A stretch of DNA of 64,000 nucleotides from Chitinophagales bacterium (GTDB lineage Bacteria; Bacteroidota; Bacteroidia; Chitinophagales; JADIYW01): positions 62,001 to 126,000 of the forward strand of contig JAMLHH010000004.1 of NCBI GenBank assembly GCA_023957215.1, written 5' to 3'. The position numbers and the translations under genes are program-made. Each line of letters starts with the position of its first letter. Position 1 is the first letter of the stretch. Shown in pieces: positions 8,218-19,091 of the stretch. The notes under the pieces are model-generated. The model searched no databases. It had not been told where the DNA came from and was given only the letters and a program-made list of their open reading frames with translations.

Positions 8218-11200
8218 GTGGCTAAGTATATAAATAAAATATCATGGTCTTTTTTTAAGGTCGTGCTGAATAAGACATCTATTCAGTCATTACTTTTTTT
8301 CCTTTTTCTAAGTTCCATTTTATATGTACAAGCTCAAACAGATACTTCTTCCATTCATCTCAAATTTCCCATTCAGGACAGCAGAAGTAATTTCTATACC
8401 AAACAACTCGAAAGTGGCGGTATAGATTTTAAGAATTTGAAAAATATTGATAGAAAAATCGAATACGATCCCGAAACCAAACAATATATAATTTATGAAA
8501 AAATAGGTGATCAATACTACCGAAATCCGCAAACCATCAGTTTTGACGATTTTTTGAAATTACAAGGCAAACAACAAGAAGAGGGTTATTTTGAAATGCG
8601 ATCCAAAGCCAGAGATTTGGCTGAAAGAAGATCTGCCACTCCCAAATTGTATGACGGACCGGAATTGTACAACAAAGGATTTGGTCAAAAACCCAAAATA
8701 GAAATCAAACCACAAGGAAATGTGGAAGTGACTTTGGGAGCAGTTTCGCAAAAAATTAATAATCCCGTACTGCCATTACCACAAAGAAAACAGACAGACT
8801 TTGATTTTGACATGAATATCAATATGAATTTGAGCGGTCAAATCGGAGATTATACCAAACTCAACACCAATTTTAATTCAAAAGCCACTTTCAATTTTGA
8901 AAACCAAATCAAGTTAGGCTACAAAGGAAAAGAGGACGATATCATACAAGAAATCAGTGCCGGTAATGTTTCACTACCTTTGAGAGGAAGTTTGATTAGA
9001 GGCAATCAAAGCTTATTTGGATTAAAATCCCAATTAAAATTTGGTCGTTTATTGATTACAAATGTGTTTTCACAGCAGAAATCAAAAGCTGAAAACATCC
9101 GTATTGAAGGAGGTTCGCAAACCAAAGATTTTGAGATAAAAGCAGATGAATACGAAGAAAACAAACACTTTTTCTTCGCACATTCATTCCGTGACACTTA
9201 CGAAAGTTCTTTGTCCAAGCTGCCGGTGGTCACTTCACAAGCACATATCACAAGGATAGAAGTATGGGTGACAAATACCAACAGACAGACGACAGATATC
9301 AGAGAAGTAATTGCGTTTGCAGATTTGGGAGAAAAATCTCATCTGAAACGAACAGAGTATTACAATCCTTCCGGTTCAGATTTGGCTTCTAACAGCTCTA
9401 ATAACCTTTATTCTGTTTTGACAGCTCCGGGCAATAATGTCCGTATTCGTAATCCCAATACAATTACTACCTTTTTGGAAAATGAACTTCATCTGAAGTC
9501 TGTTGAAGATTATGAGAGGACAAGTGCCAGAAAATTAGCTGAATCAGAATACACCGTCAACACCGAACTCGGCTATATCTCCTTGAATCAAACTTTAAAA
9601 CCGGATCAGGTTCTTGGGGTAGCAATAGAATATACTGTCAATGGGAAGCTTTACCAATTGGGAGAATTTTCACAAGGTGTCACACCCAATACAGACACCA
9701 ACGATGTAAGAGACAAGGTCTTAGTGTTGAAAATGCTCAAATCTACTTCCGTCAGAACCAATCTGCCGATTTGGGATTTGATGATGAAAAATGTCTATTC
9801 TTTGGATGCTTACCAAGTAAGTGCCGAAAACTTTATGATGGATGTTTACTACAAAGATCCGGGTGGAGGAATGAAAAGATACTTGCCGAATGGTGGAGAC
9901 ATCACGGGTAAAAGGCTTTTGACCGTTTTAAGATTAGACAATACCAATAGTCAGTTGGATCCACAACCGGATGGAAGATTTGACTTTATAGAAGGCGTGA
10001 CCATCAATTCCCAAAACGGAAAAATTATTTTCCCCGTACTCGAACCTTTTGGCAGTTACCTGAAAAAGGAAATCAACGATGATAAGATTGCGGACAAATT
10101 AGTGTATCAGATACTTTATGATTCCACCAAATTCAATGCACAACAGTTTCCCGAATTTAATAGGTTTGTACTCAAAGGGTCTTATCGTTCGAGTACCTCC
10201 AACGAGATAAAATTAGGAGGTTTTAACTTACCACAAGGGTCTGTGGTAGTCACGGCAGGCGGACAAATCTTGCAGGAAAATATCGACTACGAAATCAATT
10301 ACGGATTGGGGACACTCCGTATCATCAACGATGGCGTGGTCAATTCGGGAGTGCCGATAGATGTCAAATTTGAAAACAATATTTTATTCGGTGTAGTCAA
10401 TAAGACTTTGGTGGGAACAAGATTAGACTATGAAGTCAATAAAAATTTCACCTTGGGAGCTACCCACATGATGCTTTCCGAAAAACCTTTTACACAAAAG
10501 GTCAATATGGGTGAAGATCCTATCCGAAACAATATCATAGGATTTGATTTCAACTATTTTACAGAATCCAAAGGTATCACCCGGTTTATGAATAAGATTA
10601 CCGCACAGGATATGGATGCACCCTCACGAATATCGTTGAGCGGTGAAATTGCCAAGTTTATCCCAGGGAGCGCAAAAGGTATTAACATAGGAAAAGAACC
10701 TACTGTATATGTGGATGATTTTGAGGGAACAAGTGTCAATTATGATATGAAATTCCCTTTTAGCATGTGGCAGTTGGCGAGTACACCGCGCGGTATGAAA
10801 AATGCTTACGGACAAGAACTTTTCTCCGAAGCTGCATTGAGCAATGATTTAAGATACGGATACAATAGAGCCAAACTCTCTTGGTATCAGATAGACAATG
10901 TTTTTTACAGAACCCGAAACAATCCTTTGGCAGGAAATAAAAGAGAACAGGAAGATATCTATTCCCGCTTGTATTATGAAAAAGAAATTTTCCCAAACAG
11001 GCAAAATGAAAATCTTCAAAATGCGCCACTTTATACCTTTGATTTGTCTTTTGACCCGACCGAAAGAGGTCCTTATAATTATGAGACAAAAGGTGTACCC
11101 GGAATTTCTGCCGGCTTGGAATTTTCAGGTCGTCTGAGAGATCCGCGTTCAAGATGGGGCGGTATCATGCGTACCATAGAATCTACCAATGACTTTGAAG

Positions 11201-14200
11201 CTGCTAATATAGAATTTATACAATTTTGGTTCTTAGATCCTTTTCAAAAAGACCCGAATGCACAATCGGGAAGTTTGTATATCCAATTGGGTACAGTCTC
11301 AGAAGACATCTTAAAAGATTCACGTAAACAGTATGAAAACGGACTGCCGAGACCGGGAGTTGAAACCCGGTTAGACACAACGGTTTGGGGTGTCACACCA
11401 AGAATCTCTAATGCCATTACCAACGCCTTTGATTCAGATCCCAATGTGGTGAAAAATCAGGATGTGGGTTTGGACGGTCTAAATGACGAAGCGGAGAAAA
11501 CTTTTTACAGTAACTATCTCAACGAACTAAAAGGAGTGGTTTCACCTGAAGCATATCAAGAATTTGAACAAGACCCTTCTAATGACAACTATCAATATCC
11601 GCTCAGCAGCAGTTTTGGAAACAACGATGGTATTATCCACCGGTATAGAAACTTTAACGGTACACAAGGCAACTCTTCCAACAATGCCGATGGGGTCAAC
11701 AATACCACGGGTAATTCAAAAAACACACCTGATGATGAAGATTTAAATAGGGATAACACCCTCAATGAAACAGAGGAATACTACCAATATAGATTGGATT
11801 TAGATCCCGTTTCTTTGGTCAATTCCGAATTTATCACGGATAAAGTCGTCGTACCAGTTTCGGTCAATGGAGTACCGGATAGCGCAGTTTGGTATCAGGC
11901 ACAAATTCCTATCACCGCTTATCAAAACAAAGTAGGCACTATATCTGATTTTAGATCTATTCGGTATATGCGTCTGATAATGACTGATTTTGAGAAACCG
12001 GTCACTTTGAGATTTGCAGAGTTCTCTTTGGTCAGAAACCAGTGGAGAAGATATTCTCAAAACTTAGGCGATCCGGGGGAGACTTTGGCTACCGATGAGG
12101 TGAATAACACCAATTTTAATGTGACTTCTATCAGCTATGAAGAAAACTCTAACAGATATCCGATACCTTATGCCATTCCACCGGGAATCAAACGCGAACA
12201 GACCATCAATGGGTATTACAATGCTTTACAGAATGAGCAGTCTTTAAAGCTACAAGTTTGTGAATTGGAGGACGGAGATGCAAGGGCAGTCTATAAAATT
12301 TCAGATATAGATTTAAGGCTATTCAAACGCTTAAAAATGTTTGCCCATGCGGAAAAACTTTATACAGATAGAGGGCAGCTTTTACCTTTGGAAGATGGTG
12401 ATTTGACGGCTTTTATTAGAATAGGTTCTGACTTTACTGAGAACTTTTACGAATATGAAATTCCATTAAAACTCACTCCGGAGGGTTCTTACAATCCCAA
12501 TATTGATGCGGATAGAGAAGCGATATGGCCCAAAGAGAATGAATTTGATGTCCGAATAGACTCTTTGACCAAAGTCAAGCAGCTAAGGAACAACCAAAAA
12601 TTTCCACTGACCCAACTCTTTTCTGTCGCGGACGAACAAAGACGTCGTATATCGGTGAAAGGTAGTCCGGATTTAGGTCAGGCGGCAGTCATTATGTTGG
12701 GTATTCGCAATCCGAAAAAAATCATTGGAGTCAATGACAGTTATGATGATGGTTTTGGCAAGTGTGGTGAAATTTGGTTAGATGAACTGCGATTGGGTGG
12801 CTTAGATGAAGAAGGTGGTATGGCAGCTCTCGCCAGAGTGGATATGCAGTTGGGGAATCTCGGAAACGTTACAGTTTCAGGAACCATGCACACAGTGGGT
12901 TTTGGCGATATAGAACAAAAACTCCAAGAGCGGAGCAGGGATAATTACAAACAGATTGACATAGCCGCCAATATGAACTTGGGTAAATTATTACCTCAAA
13001 AAGTGGGCTTGGAAATCCCTGTACAAGCTAATTTCACAAATTCCAAAAGCACTCCACAGTATGACCCGTATGAGCAAGATTTGAAGGTAAAAGACGAAAT
13101 GAGAGCAATAGATGCCGATCCAAGTTTGACTTCATCAGAAAAAAGAATCCGTAAGGAAGAAATCAAAGAGAGATCTCAAGACATTGACCGACTCAAAAGT
13201 ATCAATGTCAGCAATATGCGTAAAATTCGTACAAATACAGAAAGACCTGCCAGAATATATGATATCGAAAATTTTGATGTCACCTATGCTTACACCGAAG
13301 TGACAAGAGCCAATCCAATAGTGGATGAAGAGTTGGTAAAAACACACAAATTTGCTTTGGGCTATAATTATTCACCCAAAACCGTTTTTTGGCAACCTTT
13401 CAAGAATATCAAAAACAATCACAAAGCACTCAAACCTATCAAAGAAATCGCTTTAAATTATCACCCTAACAGTATTTCTTTCAGATCAGATATCAATAGA
13501 CAATTGGGCACGACCGTATTAAGAGATATCGGTGATGACGGACTCAAAATGGATCCCTCTTTTGATAAATATTTCACTTGGGACAGATATTACAACTATA
13601 AACACAATATTACCAAAAATCTCAGTTTAGAGATTGTTGCCGTCAATAGAGCCAGAATAGACGAACCTTTCGGATACATTGATACAAAGGCAAAAAAAGA
13701 TTCACTCAGAAGCAATTTTTGGAGTTTTGGAAGAGCGACCACTTATAACCACAACATCAATATCAACTACAACTTACCTACTCAAAATATCTATTACTTG
13801 GATTGGATCAATATGAAAGCGGCCTATAATGCTACTCTGGGTTTCACGGCTTCGTCTTTGGCCATTCCCGAATGGGGAAATATTTTGGATAACAGTCAAA
13901 GCAAACAACTCAATGGAGATGTAAATTTCAAACAACTATATCAAAAGTTTCCAAAGCTCAAACCTTATACTACTAACACTCCGGCAAAAACCAAAGAAGA
14001 ATTTGACAAACTCAACAGCACTTTCCATGATAGATACAATCGTGAAACACAAAGGCTTAATGAGCAAATCCTTAAATTGGAAAAGAAGAAAGAAGAAATA
14101 GAAAAGGCTAAATCTGACACTTCCAAAACCGCAGACGATATCAAACTTTTGAAATCCGAGAAAAAAGAGATGCGTAATCAAATTAGGAATATTAAAGATA

Positions 14201-15651
14201 TACGCTCTAAAATACTCCGTCCGCAAAATCCGATTTTGGATATCGCTGTCAGACCTTTGCTGTTATTGCAAAGAGCATCGCTTTCTTATGAGGAAAAAAA
14301 TAGCACCGTTTTGCCCGGATATATGCCTACGACTAAAATTTTTGGACAAGATTTAAACTACAATGCACCCGGTTTTGGATTTTTAATCGGCAAGCAAAAA
14401 GACACCTCTTGGTTGGGTGATATAGCTAAAAAAGGTTGGATAACGGATGATACCATTTTCAATTATCAGTTTCAACAACAAAGAAGTAAAAACATCAACT
14501 TTCGTGTGGTGATGGAACCCTTTAGAGATTTTAGGATAGATGTCAATCTCACCAAGCAATCCAATGAAGTTTACACAGAATTTTTCAAAAGAACAGATGT
14601 TTTGTCACCTCACCAACATTTATCAGCACAAACAGGTGGTAGTTACACGATTTCATTCGTCATGCTCAAAACAATTTTTGACAAAATAGATAAAAATAAT
14701 TTCAGCACCACATTTAGGGCATTTGAAGATATCAGATCGGAATTTTCAGATATTTTGGGCAATAGCAATCCCAACTCTACCGGTAATTTTATCAACTCTG
14801 ACAGTGTTTACCTAAAGAATTATCGTGGAGGTTACGGGCCTTATTCACCGGATGTATTGATTCCTGCTTTAATTTCTGCCTATACGGGTAAAAGTAAAGA
14901 CAAAGTAAGACTCAATCCTTTGCATACCATTCCACTTCCAAATTGGAGAATCAGTTACAATGGTCTTTCAAAAACAAAATGGGGGAAAAAGATTTTCAAC
15001 AGCTTTAACATCAATCACGCTTACAGCTCCACTTTTACGGTTAGTGATTATTCAACGGATTTGAATTTCTTGGGTACACCTCATTATGACGGTAGTTCGC
15101 AGTATTTCGTTCCAAGTGCATTAGATACACTTTCAGGTAATTTTTACTCTTTGTATTATATCCCTCAGATACAGATTTCAGAACAGTTAGCACCACTGAT
15201 TGGTATTGACATTACTTGGAAAAACAGTTTGCAGACCAGCTTTGAATACAAAAAATCCCGTACCGTAGGATTGAGCTTATTGGATTTTCAATTGACAGAA
15301 ACCCGTTCTACAGAATTTACTGCCGGTTTGGGCTATGCCATTGCAAAATTCAAACTCCCTTTTAAAATCAAAGGGGAAAGAAAGATACTTGAAAACGATA
15401 TCAATCTTAGATTTGATATCTCGATTAGAGATGATAAAACTGTCAATTACCGACTCAATCAAAACATCGCTGAACCCACTCAAGGTGCGAGAACAGTGGC
15501 GTTTTCACCTACAATAGATTATGTCGTCAATAAAAGGCTGAATCTGCGCTTCTTTTTTGATTACAGAAAAACAATACCTGCAACTCTCGCTTCTTATCCT
15601 ATCAGAAATTCAAGAGGTGGCGTGACATTGAGATTTTCATTAGCTCCATAA
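8218..15651 (+). CDS. sprA: SprA, type IX secretion outer-membrane translocon / gliding motility protein
   Basis: 2477 residues, the expected giant size for SprA (Sov in Porphyromonas), the very large beta-barrel that forms the type IX secretion conduit in the outer membrane. It starts at GTG, 18 bases after ruvA; a hydrophobic signal (SLLFFLFLSSILYVQAQ) follows an unusually long, basic N-terminus. Family features include ITRIEVWVTNTNRQTTDIRE, VDDFEGTSVNYDMKF, FGKCGEIWLDELRLGG and the barrel end RGGVTLRFSLAP. Around residues 1940-1995 there is a charged coiled-coil insert (LNEQILKLEKKKEEIEKAKS). Its cargo in this window probably includes the two sorting-domain proteins at 21.1 and 45.7 kb. 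Confidence 0.96.
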   Translation: MAKYINKISWSFFKVVLNKTSIQSLLFFLFLSSILYVQAQTDTSSIHLKFPIQDSRSNFYTKQLESGGIDFKNLKNIDRKIEYDPETKQYIIYEKIGDQYYRNPQTISFDDFLKLQGKQQEEGYFEMRSKARDLAERRSATPKLYDGPELYNKGFGQKPKIEIKPQGNVEVTLGAVSQKINNPVLPLPQRKQTDFDFDMNINMNLSGQIGDYTKLNTNFNSKATFNFENQIKLGYKGKEDDIIQEISAGNVSLPLRGSLIRGNQSLFGLKSQLKFGRLLITNVFSQQKSKAENIRIEGGSQTKDFEIKADEYEENKHFFFAHSFRDTYESSLSKLPVVTSQAHITRIEVWVTNTNRQTTDIREVIAFADLGEKSHLKRTEYYNPSGSDLASNSSNNLYSVLTAPGNNVRIRNPNTITTFLENELHLKSVEDYERTSARKLAESEYTVNTELGYISLNQTLKPDQVLGVAIEYTVNGKLYQLGEFSQGVTPNTDTNDVRDKVLVLKMLKSTSVRTNLPIWDLMMKNVYSLDAYQVSAENFMMDVYYKDPGGGMKRYLPNGGDITGKRLLTVLRLDNTNSQLDPQPDGRFDFIEGVTINSQNGKIIFPVLEPFGSYLKKEINDDKIADKLVYQILYDSTKFNAQQFPEFNRFVLKGSYRSSTSNEIKLGGFNLPQGSVVVTAGGQILQENIDYEINYGLGTLRIINDGVVNSGVPIDVKFENNILFGVVNKTLVGTRLDYEVNKNFTLGATHMMLSEKPFTQKVNMGEDPIRNNIIGFDFNYFTESKGITRFMNKITAQDMDAPSRISLSGEIAKFIPGSAKGINIGKEPTVYVDDFEGTSVNYDMKFPFSMWQLASTPRGMKNAYGQELFSEAALSNDLRYGYNRAKLSWYQIDNVFYRTRNNPLAGNKREQEDIYSRLYYEKEIFPNRQNENLQNAPLYTFDLSFDPTERGPYNYETKGVPGISAGLEFSGRLRDPRSRWGGIMRTIESTNDFEAANIEFIQFWFLDPFQKDPNAQSGSLYIQLGTVSEDILKDSRKQYENGLPRPGVETRLDTTVWGVTPRISNAITNAFDSDPNVVKNQDVGLDGLNDEAEKTFYSNYLNELKGVVSPEAYQEFEQDPSNDNYQYPLSSSFGNNDGIIHRYRNFNGTQGNSSNNADGVNNTTGNSKNTPDDEDLNRDNTLNETEEYYQYRLDLDPVSLVNSEFITDKVVVPVSVNGVPDSAVWYQAQIPITAYQNKVGTISDFRSIRYMRLIMTDFEKPVTLRFAEFSLVRNQWRRYSQNLGDPGETLATDEVNNTNFNVTSISYEENSNRYPIPYAIPPGIKREQTINGYYNALQNEQSLKLQVCELEDGDARAVYKISDIDLRLFKRLKMFAHAEKLYTDRGQLLPLEDGDLTAFIRIGSDFTENFYEYEIPLKLTPEGSYNPNIDADREAIWPKENEFDVRIDSLTKVKQLRNNQKFPLTQLFSVADEQRRRISVKGSPDLGQAAVIMLGIRNPKKIIGVNDSYDDGFGKCGEIWLDELRLGGLDEEGGMAALARVDMQLGNLGNVTVSGTMHTVGFGDIEQKLQERSRDNYKQIDIAANMNLGKLLPQKVGLEIPVQANFTNSKSTPQYDPYEQDLKVKDEMRAIDADPSLTSSEKRIRKEEIKERSQDIDRLKSINVSNMRKIRTNTERPARIYDIENFDVTYAYTEVTRANPIVDEELVKTHKFALGYNYSPKTVFWQPFKNIKNNHKALKPIKEIALNYHPNSISFRSDINRQLGTTVLRDIGDDGLKMDPSFDKYFTWDRYYNYKHNITKNLSLEIVAVNRARIDEPFGYIDTKAKKDSLRSNFWSFGRATTYNHNININYNLPTQNIYYLDWINMKAAYNATLGFTASSLAIPEWGNILDNSQSKQLNGDVNFKQLYQKFPKLKPYTTNTPAKTKEEFDKLNSTFHDRYNRETQRLNEQILKLEKKKEEIEKAKSDTSKTADDIKLLKSEKKEMRNQIRNIKDIRSKILRPQNPILDIAVRPLLLLQRASLSYEEKNSTVLPGYMPTTKIFGQDLNYNAPGFGFLIGKQKDTSWLGDIAKKGWITDDTIFNYQFQQQRSKNINFRVVMEPFRDFRIDVNLTKQSNEVYTEFFKRTDVLSPHQHLSAQTGGSYTISFVMLKTIFDKIDKNNFSTTFRAFEDIRSEFSDILGNSNPNSTGNFINSDSVYLKNYRGGYGPYSPDVLIPALISAYTGKSKDKVRLNPLHTIPLPNWRISYNGLSKTKWGKKIFNSFNINHAYSSTFTVSDYSTDLNFLGTPHYDGSSQYFVPSALDTLSGNFYSLYYIPQIQISEQLAPLIGIDITWKNSLQTSFEYKKSRTVGLSLLDFQLTETRSTEFTAGLGYAIAKFKLPFKIKGERKILENDINLRFDISIRDDKTVNYRLNQNIAEPTQGARTVAFSPTIDYVVNKRLNLRFFFDYRKTIPATLASYPIRNSRGGVTLRFSLAP

Positions 15652-15655
15652 TATC

Positions 15656-16045
15656 CTAAAAATAACCTCCTGACGGATAAATTAATTTTTTACCAAACGG
15701 ATGAAGTGCCAAACCTGAAAGTTTAAAATGTTGTTTCGCAAATGGCCATCCTATTATCGTAATCGCCAAAAGTACACCTATCAGTATGTGTGTCAAAAAG
15801 ATAGGTATTCCGGCAAGGAAAAACCAGAGGATATTCAGTATCGTATAAAGACAACCCGAACCTTTCTCCGCATCTTCTATCTTCACTCCAAAAGGCCACA
15901 ATTGTAACAATCCCAACTTGACAGCCTGTATTCCGAAAGGAATCCCGATGATGGAGGCAAAAAGTGGAATACTCGCCAAGAAATATTCTGTCGCAGTAAC
16001 CAAACCACCAAATATCAACCAAATTAAATTGCCTAAAATTCTCAT
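15656..16045 (-). CDS. YccF domain protein
   Basis: 129 residues with two repeats of the YccF pattern: GNLIWLIFGGLVTATEYFLA then IIGIPFGIQAVKLGLLQLWPFG, and LNILWFFLAGIPIFLTHILI then IIGWPFAKQHFKLSGLALHPFG. About four membrane segments. YccF proteins are inner-membrane proteins of unknown biochemical function. The start matches the usual MRxLGNLIWL beginning. It converges with sprA, 4 bases from its stop. Confidence 0.9.
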   Translation of the reverse strand: MRILGNLIWLIFGGLVTATEYFLASIPLFASIIGIPFGIQAVKLGLLQLWPFGVKIEDAEKGSGCLYTILNILWFFLAGIPIFLTHILIGVLLAITIIGWPFAKQHFKLSGLALHPFGKKLIYPSGGYF

Positions 16046-16082
16046 ACAGTGATCAAATCAAAAATCAAGCCATGAGTTTTAA

Positions 16083-16114
16083 TGTACCAATGTAACGATG
16101 TACCACTGTAACGA
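16083..16114. repeat. Two tandem 16-bp units
   Basis: TGTACCAATGTAACGA (16083-16098) is followed directly by TGTACCACTGTAACGA (16099-16114), with one mismatch. It lies in the gap between the YccF gene and the end of proS. It belongs with the other degenerate intergenic arrays of this window. Confidence 0.75.
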
Positions 16115-16178
16115 TGGTCGATTGAGAAGTTAATATAATATTCTCACTTTCACCAATAGGCTAATTGGCAAATGAACC

Positions 16179-17657
16179 TTAGTACGCTCTTGCAAAAAGT
16201 ACTCTTTGCTTTGATGGTTGACCCGTCAAAATACATTTGCCTTCTTCCAACTTATTATTGAGTGGAATACAACGTATCGTCGCTTTTGAAAGCTCTTTGA
16301 TTTTATCTTCCGTAGCAGGTGTCCCATCCCAATGTGCAGACACAAAACCGGTCTTATTTTCTAAAACATCCATAAACTCATCCCAAGTATCAACTTGTGT
16401 GATATGCTCTTCCCTAAAGGAAAGTGCTTTTTGATAAAGGTTTTTTTGAATGTCTTCGAGTAATTGATCTATGGTTTGGTCGATATTCTCCAAGCTGACA
16501 GATTGTTTTTCTCCGGTATCTCTTCTCGCTACTTCTGCCACTCCATTGGTCAAATCTCTCGGGCCTATCACCACTCTGACAGGATATCCTTTGAGTTCAT
16601 ATTCCGCAAATTTAAAACCCGGACGTTTGGTTTCATCATCATCAATTTGAGTTCTGATACCTTTCGCTTTTAATAAAGATTTTATCTCGTTAGCTTTTTC
16701 TCTCAAAGCTTGGGTTTCATCAGGGTTCTTGGATATAAAAGGTATTATCACGACATGAAAAGGAGCTAATTTGGGTGGAAGTACCAAACCTTTATCATCA
16801 GAATGAGCCATGATCAATGCACCAATCAATCTGGTGGAGACACCCCATGAGGTCGCCCATACGAGTTCTTCTTTGCCTTCTTTGCTGAGATATTTTACAT
16901 CAAAAGCTTTGGCAAAATTTTGTCCTAAAAAGTGAGAGGTGCCTGCTTGCAAAGCTTTACCATCCTGCATTAAGGCTTCGATACAATAAGTTTCTACGGC
17001 TCCTGCAAATCTTTCATTGGCAGACTTGACACCTCTTACAACAGGCAAAGCCATATACTCTTCTGCAAAATTGGCATATACTTCAAGCATTTTTTCTGCT
17101 TCTGCAACAGCTTCTTCTGAAGTAGCATGCGCAGTGTGTCCTTCTTGCCAAAGAAACTCTGCGGTTCTCAAAAACAATCGGGTTCTCATTTCCCAACGGA
17201 CGACATTTGCCCATTGATTGACCAAAATCGGGAGGTCTCTCCAAGATTGTATCCAAGTTTTATAAGTATTCCAAATAATCGTTTCAGATGTAGGTCTGAC
17301 GATGAGCTCTTCTTCTAACTTAGCTTCCGGATCGACAACCACACCTTTCCCGTCAGGATCATTTTTTAACCGATAATGCGTAACAACGGCACATTCTTTG
17401 GCAAAACCTTCCACATGGTCGGCTTCCTTGCTCAAAAAGCTTTTGGGTATAAAAAGTGGAAAATAGGCATTGACATGTCCTGTTTCTTTAAACATTCCGT
17501 CTAAAACATCTCTGATATTTTCCCATAAGGTATAGCCATAAGGTTTGATGACCATACATCCTCTAACTGCCGAATAATCAGCCAATCCGCCTTTTAGTAC
17601 TAAATCATTATACCATTGTGAATAATCCTTATCTTTATTTGTTATTTCCTTACTCAT
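16179..17657 (-). CDS. proS: Prolyl-tRNA synthetase (archaeal/eukaryotic-type, ProS type 3)
   Basis: 492 residues. It attaches proline to tRNA-Pro. This is the short form lacking the bacterial editing insertion: class II motif 2 [20 protein letters not shown], motif 3 region [16 protein letters not shown], an anticodon-binding domain (FHVVIIPFI through [12 protein letters not shown]), and a C-terminal extension ending in ARAY, where a terminal Tyr is typical of the type. Many Bacteroidota carry this type. It is transcribed divergently from the lipoprotein gene at 17754; a -7-like TATCTTTG (complement of 17708-17715) lies upstream. Confidence 0.97.
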   Translation of the reverse strand: MSKEITNKDKDYSQWYNDLVLKGGLADYSAVRGCMVIKPYGYTLWENIRDVLDGMFKETGHVNAYFPLFIPKSFLSKEADHVEGFAKECAVVTHYRLKNDPDGKGVVVDPEAKLEEELIVRPTSETIIWNTYKTWIQSWRDLPILVNQWANVVRWEMRTRLFLRTAEFLWQEGHTAHATSEEAVAEAEKMLEVYANFAEEYMALPVVRGVKSANERFAGAVETYCIEALMQDGKALQAGTSHFLGQNFAKAFDVKYLSKEGKEELVWATSWGVSTRLIGALIMAHSDDKGLVLPPKLAPFHVVIIPFISKNPDETQALREKANEIKSLLKAKGIRTQIDDDETKRPGFKFAEYELKGYPVRVVIGPRDLTNGVAEVARRDTGEKQSVSLENIDQTIDQLLEDIQKNLYQKALSFREEHITQVDTWDEFMDVLENKTGFVSAHWDGTPATEDKIKELSKATIRCIPLNNKLEEGKCILTGQPSKQRVLFARAY

Positions 17658-17662
17658 TGTTA

Positions 17663-17691
17663 ATTGGTATGTTTTTTGAAACTTATATTTG
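17663..17691 (+). promoter_or_regulatory. Possible promoter of the Tyr-rich lipoprotein gene
   Basis: TATATTTG at 17684-17691 matches the Bacteroidota -7 box TAnnTTTG. ATTG at 17663-17666 could serve as the -33 element, with 17 bases between, slightly shorter than usual. It lies about 60 bases before the ATG at 17754. Confidence 0.4.
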
Positions 17692-17753
17692 TAAATTTAT
17701 AGGAGAGCAAAGATAATACTTTAATGTCCATCCACTTTAATAAATATGAGATT

Positions 17754-19058
17754 ATGAAAAATAGAATATTCATTTTCGGTTTAGGTTTACTCATGGTGAG
17801 TTGTTCTGCTTCCAGAACAGGTTATACCTATTATGATGACGTATATAACAATCGTCCTTCCTATTCAGAAGAAAGAAGAAGTTCTACTTCTTATTTAGGA
17901 AATAGTCCATCCTCTAACTACAATACCTCCAATTATCAAGATGCCCGGGAATACCAAGATTCTCAGTACAACAACAATGCGTATGATAATTCCGGAGTTT
18001 ACGCTGATGATGAAACTCAAAACAGTAGATTATATGAAAATTATACTGAAAGATTGAGAAGATTTGGTGGTACGGCCTCTGGTTTTGATTATTATAGTCC
18101 ATACTATACCGGCTTTTATGATGGAGTCAATTATGGCTCAGGTATAAGTCTAAATATAGGACTCAATAGCTTTGGTAGGTATGGTACATCCTTTTTGAAT
18201 CCCTATGTCAGTTCTTCGTTTTCATTAGGATGGGGGATTCCTTATTATGGATTAAATTCTTTATACGATCCTTTTTATTATCCATCTTATTCCTTGTTTG
18301 GATACAGGGGTTTATATGATCCGTTTTATAGCTCTTTTTATAGTCCGTATTATTATGGATTTGGCTATCCTTACTACTCTTACGGTTTCGGGAGAAATAA
18401 TTATAACTACTACAAAGGTGATGCTGTCGGTGGTAGTAGCAACCGTTATTATGGTCCGAGAGGCGGCAATTATGGCAATCAATATTATGATGGAAAACAA
18501 AACATCGGTAGCAAAACAATTCGTGGCAATGAAACAAACACTGTCCCTGATTCACGTTATAAAGGAGGCAATATGCAATACACACCTAAAAACAATACCA
18601 ATAGCAACTACACTCCTTCCGTGAGTCCATCCTTACCGGATAACAGGCAACCTTCTACTCCATCCAGACCTAATAATATGCCCAATAGATACGGTACACC
18701 TAATAATATCAACACACCTACTCCAAGTGAAAGACAAGTCTCACCAAGTGTACCTCAAAACAATATGCCTAAAAGGTACAATAACACTACTCCAAAGAGT
18801 GCTGCTCCTGCAACTACTCCCATAAAGACCAACAAAAGATCACAAGCCGAAAGACGTAGCGATACTCCAAGTAGGTACAGTAATAGTTCTTATAACCAAG
18901 GGAATTACCGCTCAAGTGAAAGTTCGGGATATTTTAACAACAATTCCGGCTCACAAAGAAGTTATGGTGGCGGTAGTTATAATTCCGGTGGTAGTTATGG
19001 TGGTAGCCATTCCTATGGAGGTGGTAGTGGCGGCTCGATGAGGAGGACTAACAAATAA
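17754..19058 (+). CDS. Tyr/Ser/Asn/Gly-rich predicted lipoprotein
   Basis: 434 residues of strongly biased composition. The lipoprotein signal is FIFGLGLLMVSC with Cys near residue 17. Residues about 90-220 are rich in Tyr, Phe, Gly and Ser (YYSPYYTGFYDG, PFYSSFYSPYYYGFGYPYY). Residues 270-380 are rich in Pro, Asn and Thr, and the tail is Gly/Ser repeats (GGGSYNSGGSYGGSHSYGGG) ending RRTNK. No enzymatic domain is visible; it looks disordered or fibre-like and lipid-anchored at the cell surface or periplasm. The ATG at 17754 is chosen over 17724 because it gives a compact signal peptide. The FadL-like gene follows 33 bases later, so co-transcription is likely. Confidence 0.75.
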   Translation: MKNRIFIFGLGLLMVSCSASRTGYTYYDDVYNNRPSYSEERRSSTSYLGNSPSSNYNTSNYQDAREYQDSQYNNNAYDNSGVYADDETQNSRLYENYTERLRRFGGTASGFDYYSPYYTGFYDGVNYGSGISLNIGLNSFGRYGTSFLNPYVSSSFSLGWGIPYYGLNSLYDPFYYPSYSLFGYRGLYDPFYSSFYSPYYYGFGYPYYSYGFGRNNYNYYKGDAVGGSSNRYYGPRGGNYGNQYYDGKQNIGSKTIRGNETNTVPDSRYKGGNMQYTPKNNTNSNYTPSVSPSLPDNRQPSTPSRPNNMPNRYGTPNNINTPTPSERQVSPSVPQNNMPKRYNNTTPKSAAPATTPIKTNKRSQAERRSDTPSRYSNSSYNQGNYRSSESSGYFNNNSGSQRSYGGGSYNSGGSYGGSHSYGGGSGGSMRRTNK

Positions 19059-19091
19059 CCGGATACTTTTGATAAATTAGAAGATTTAGAC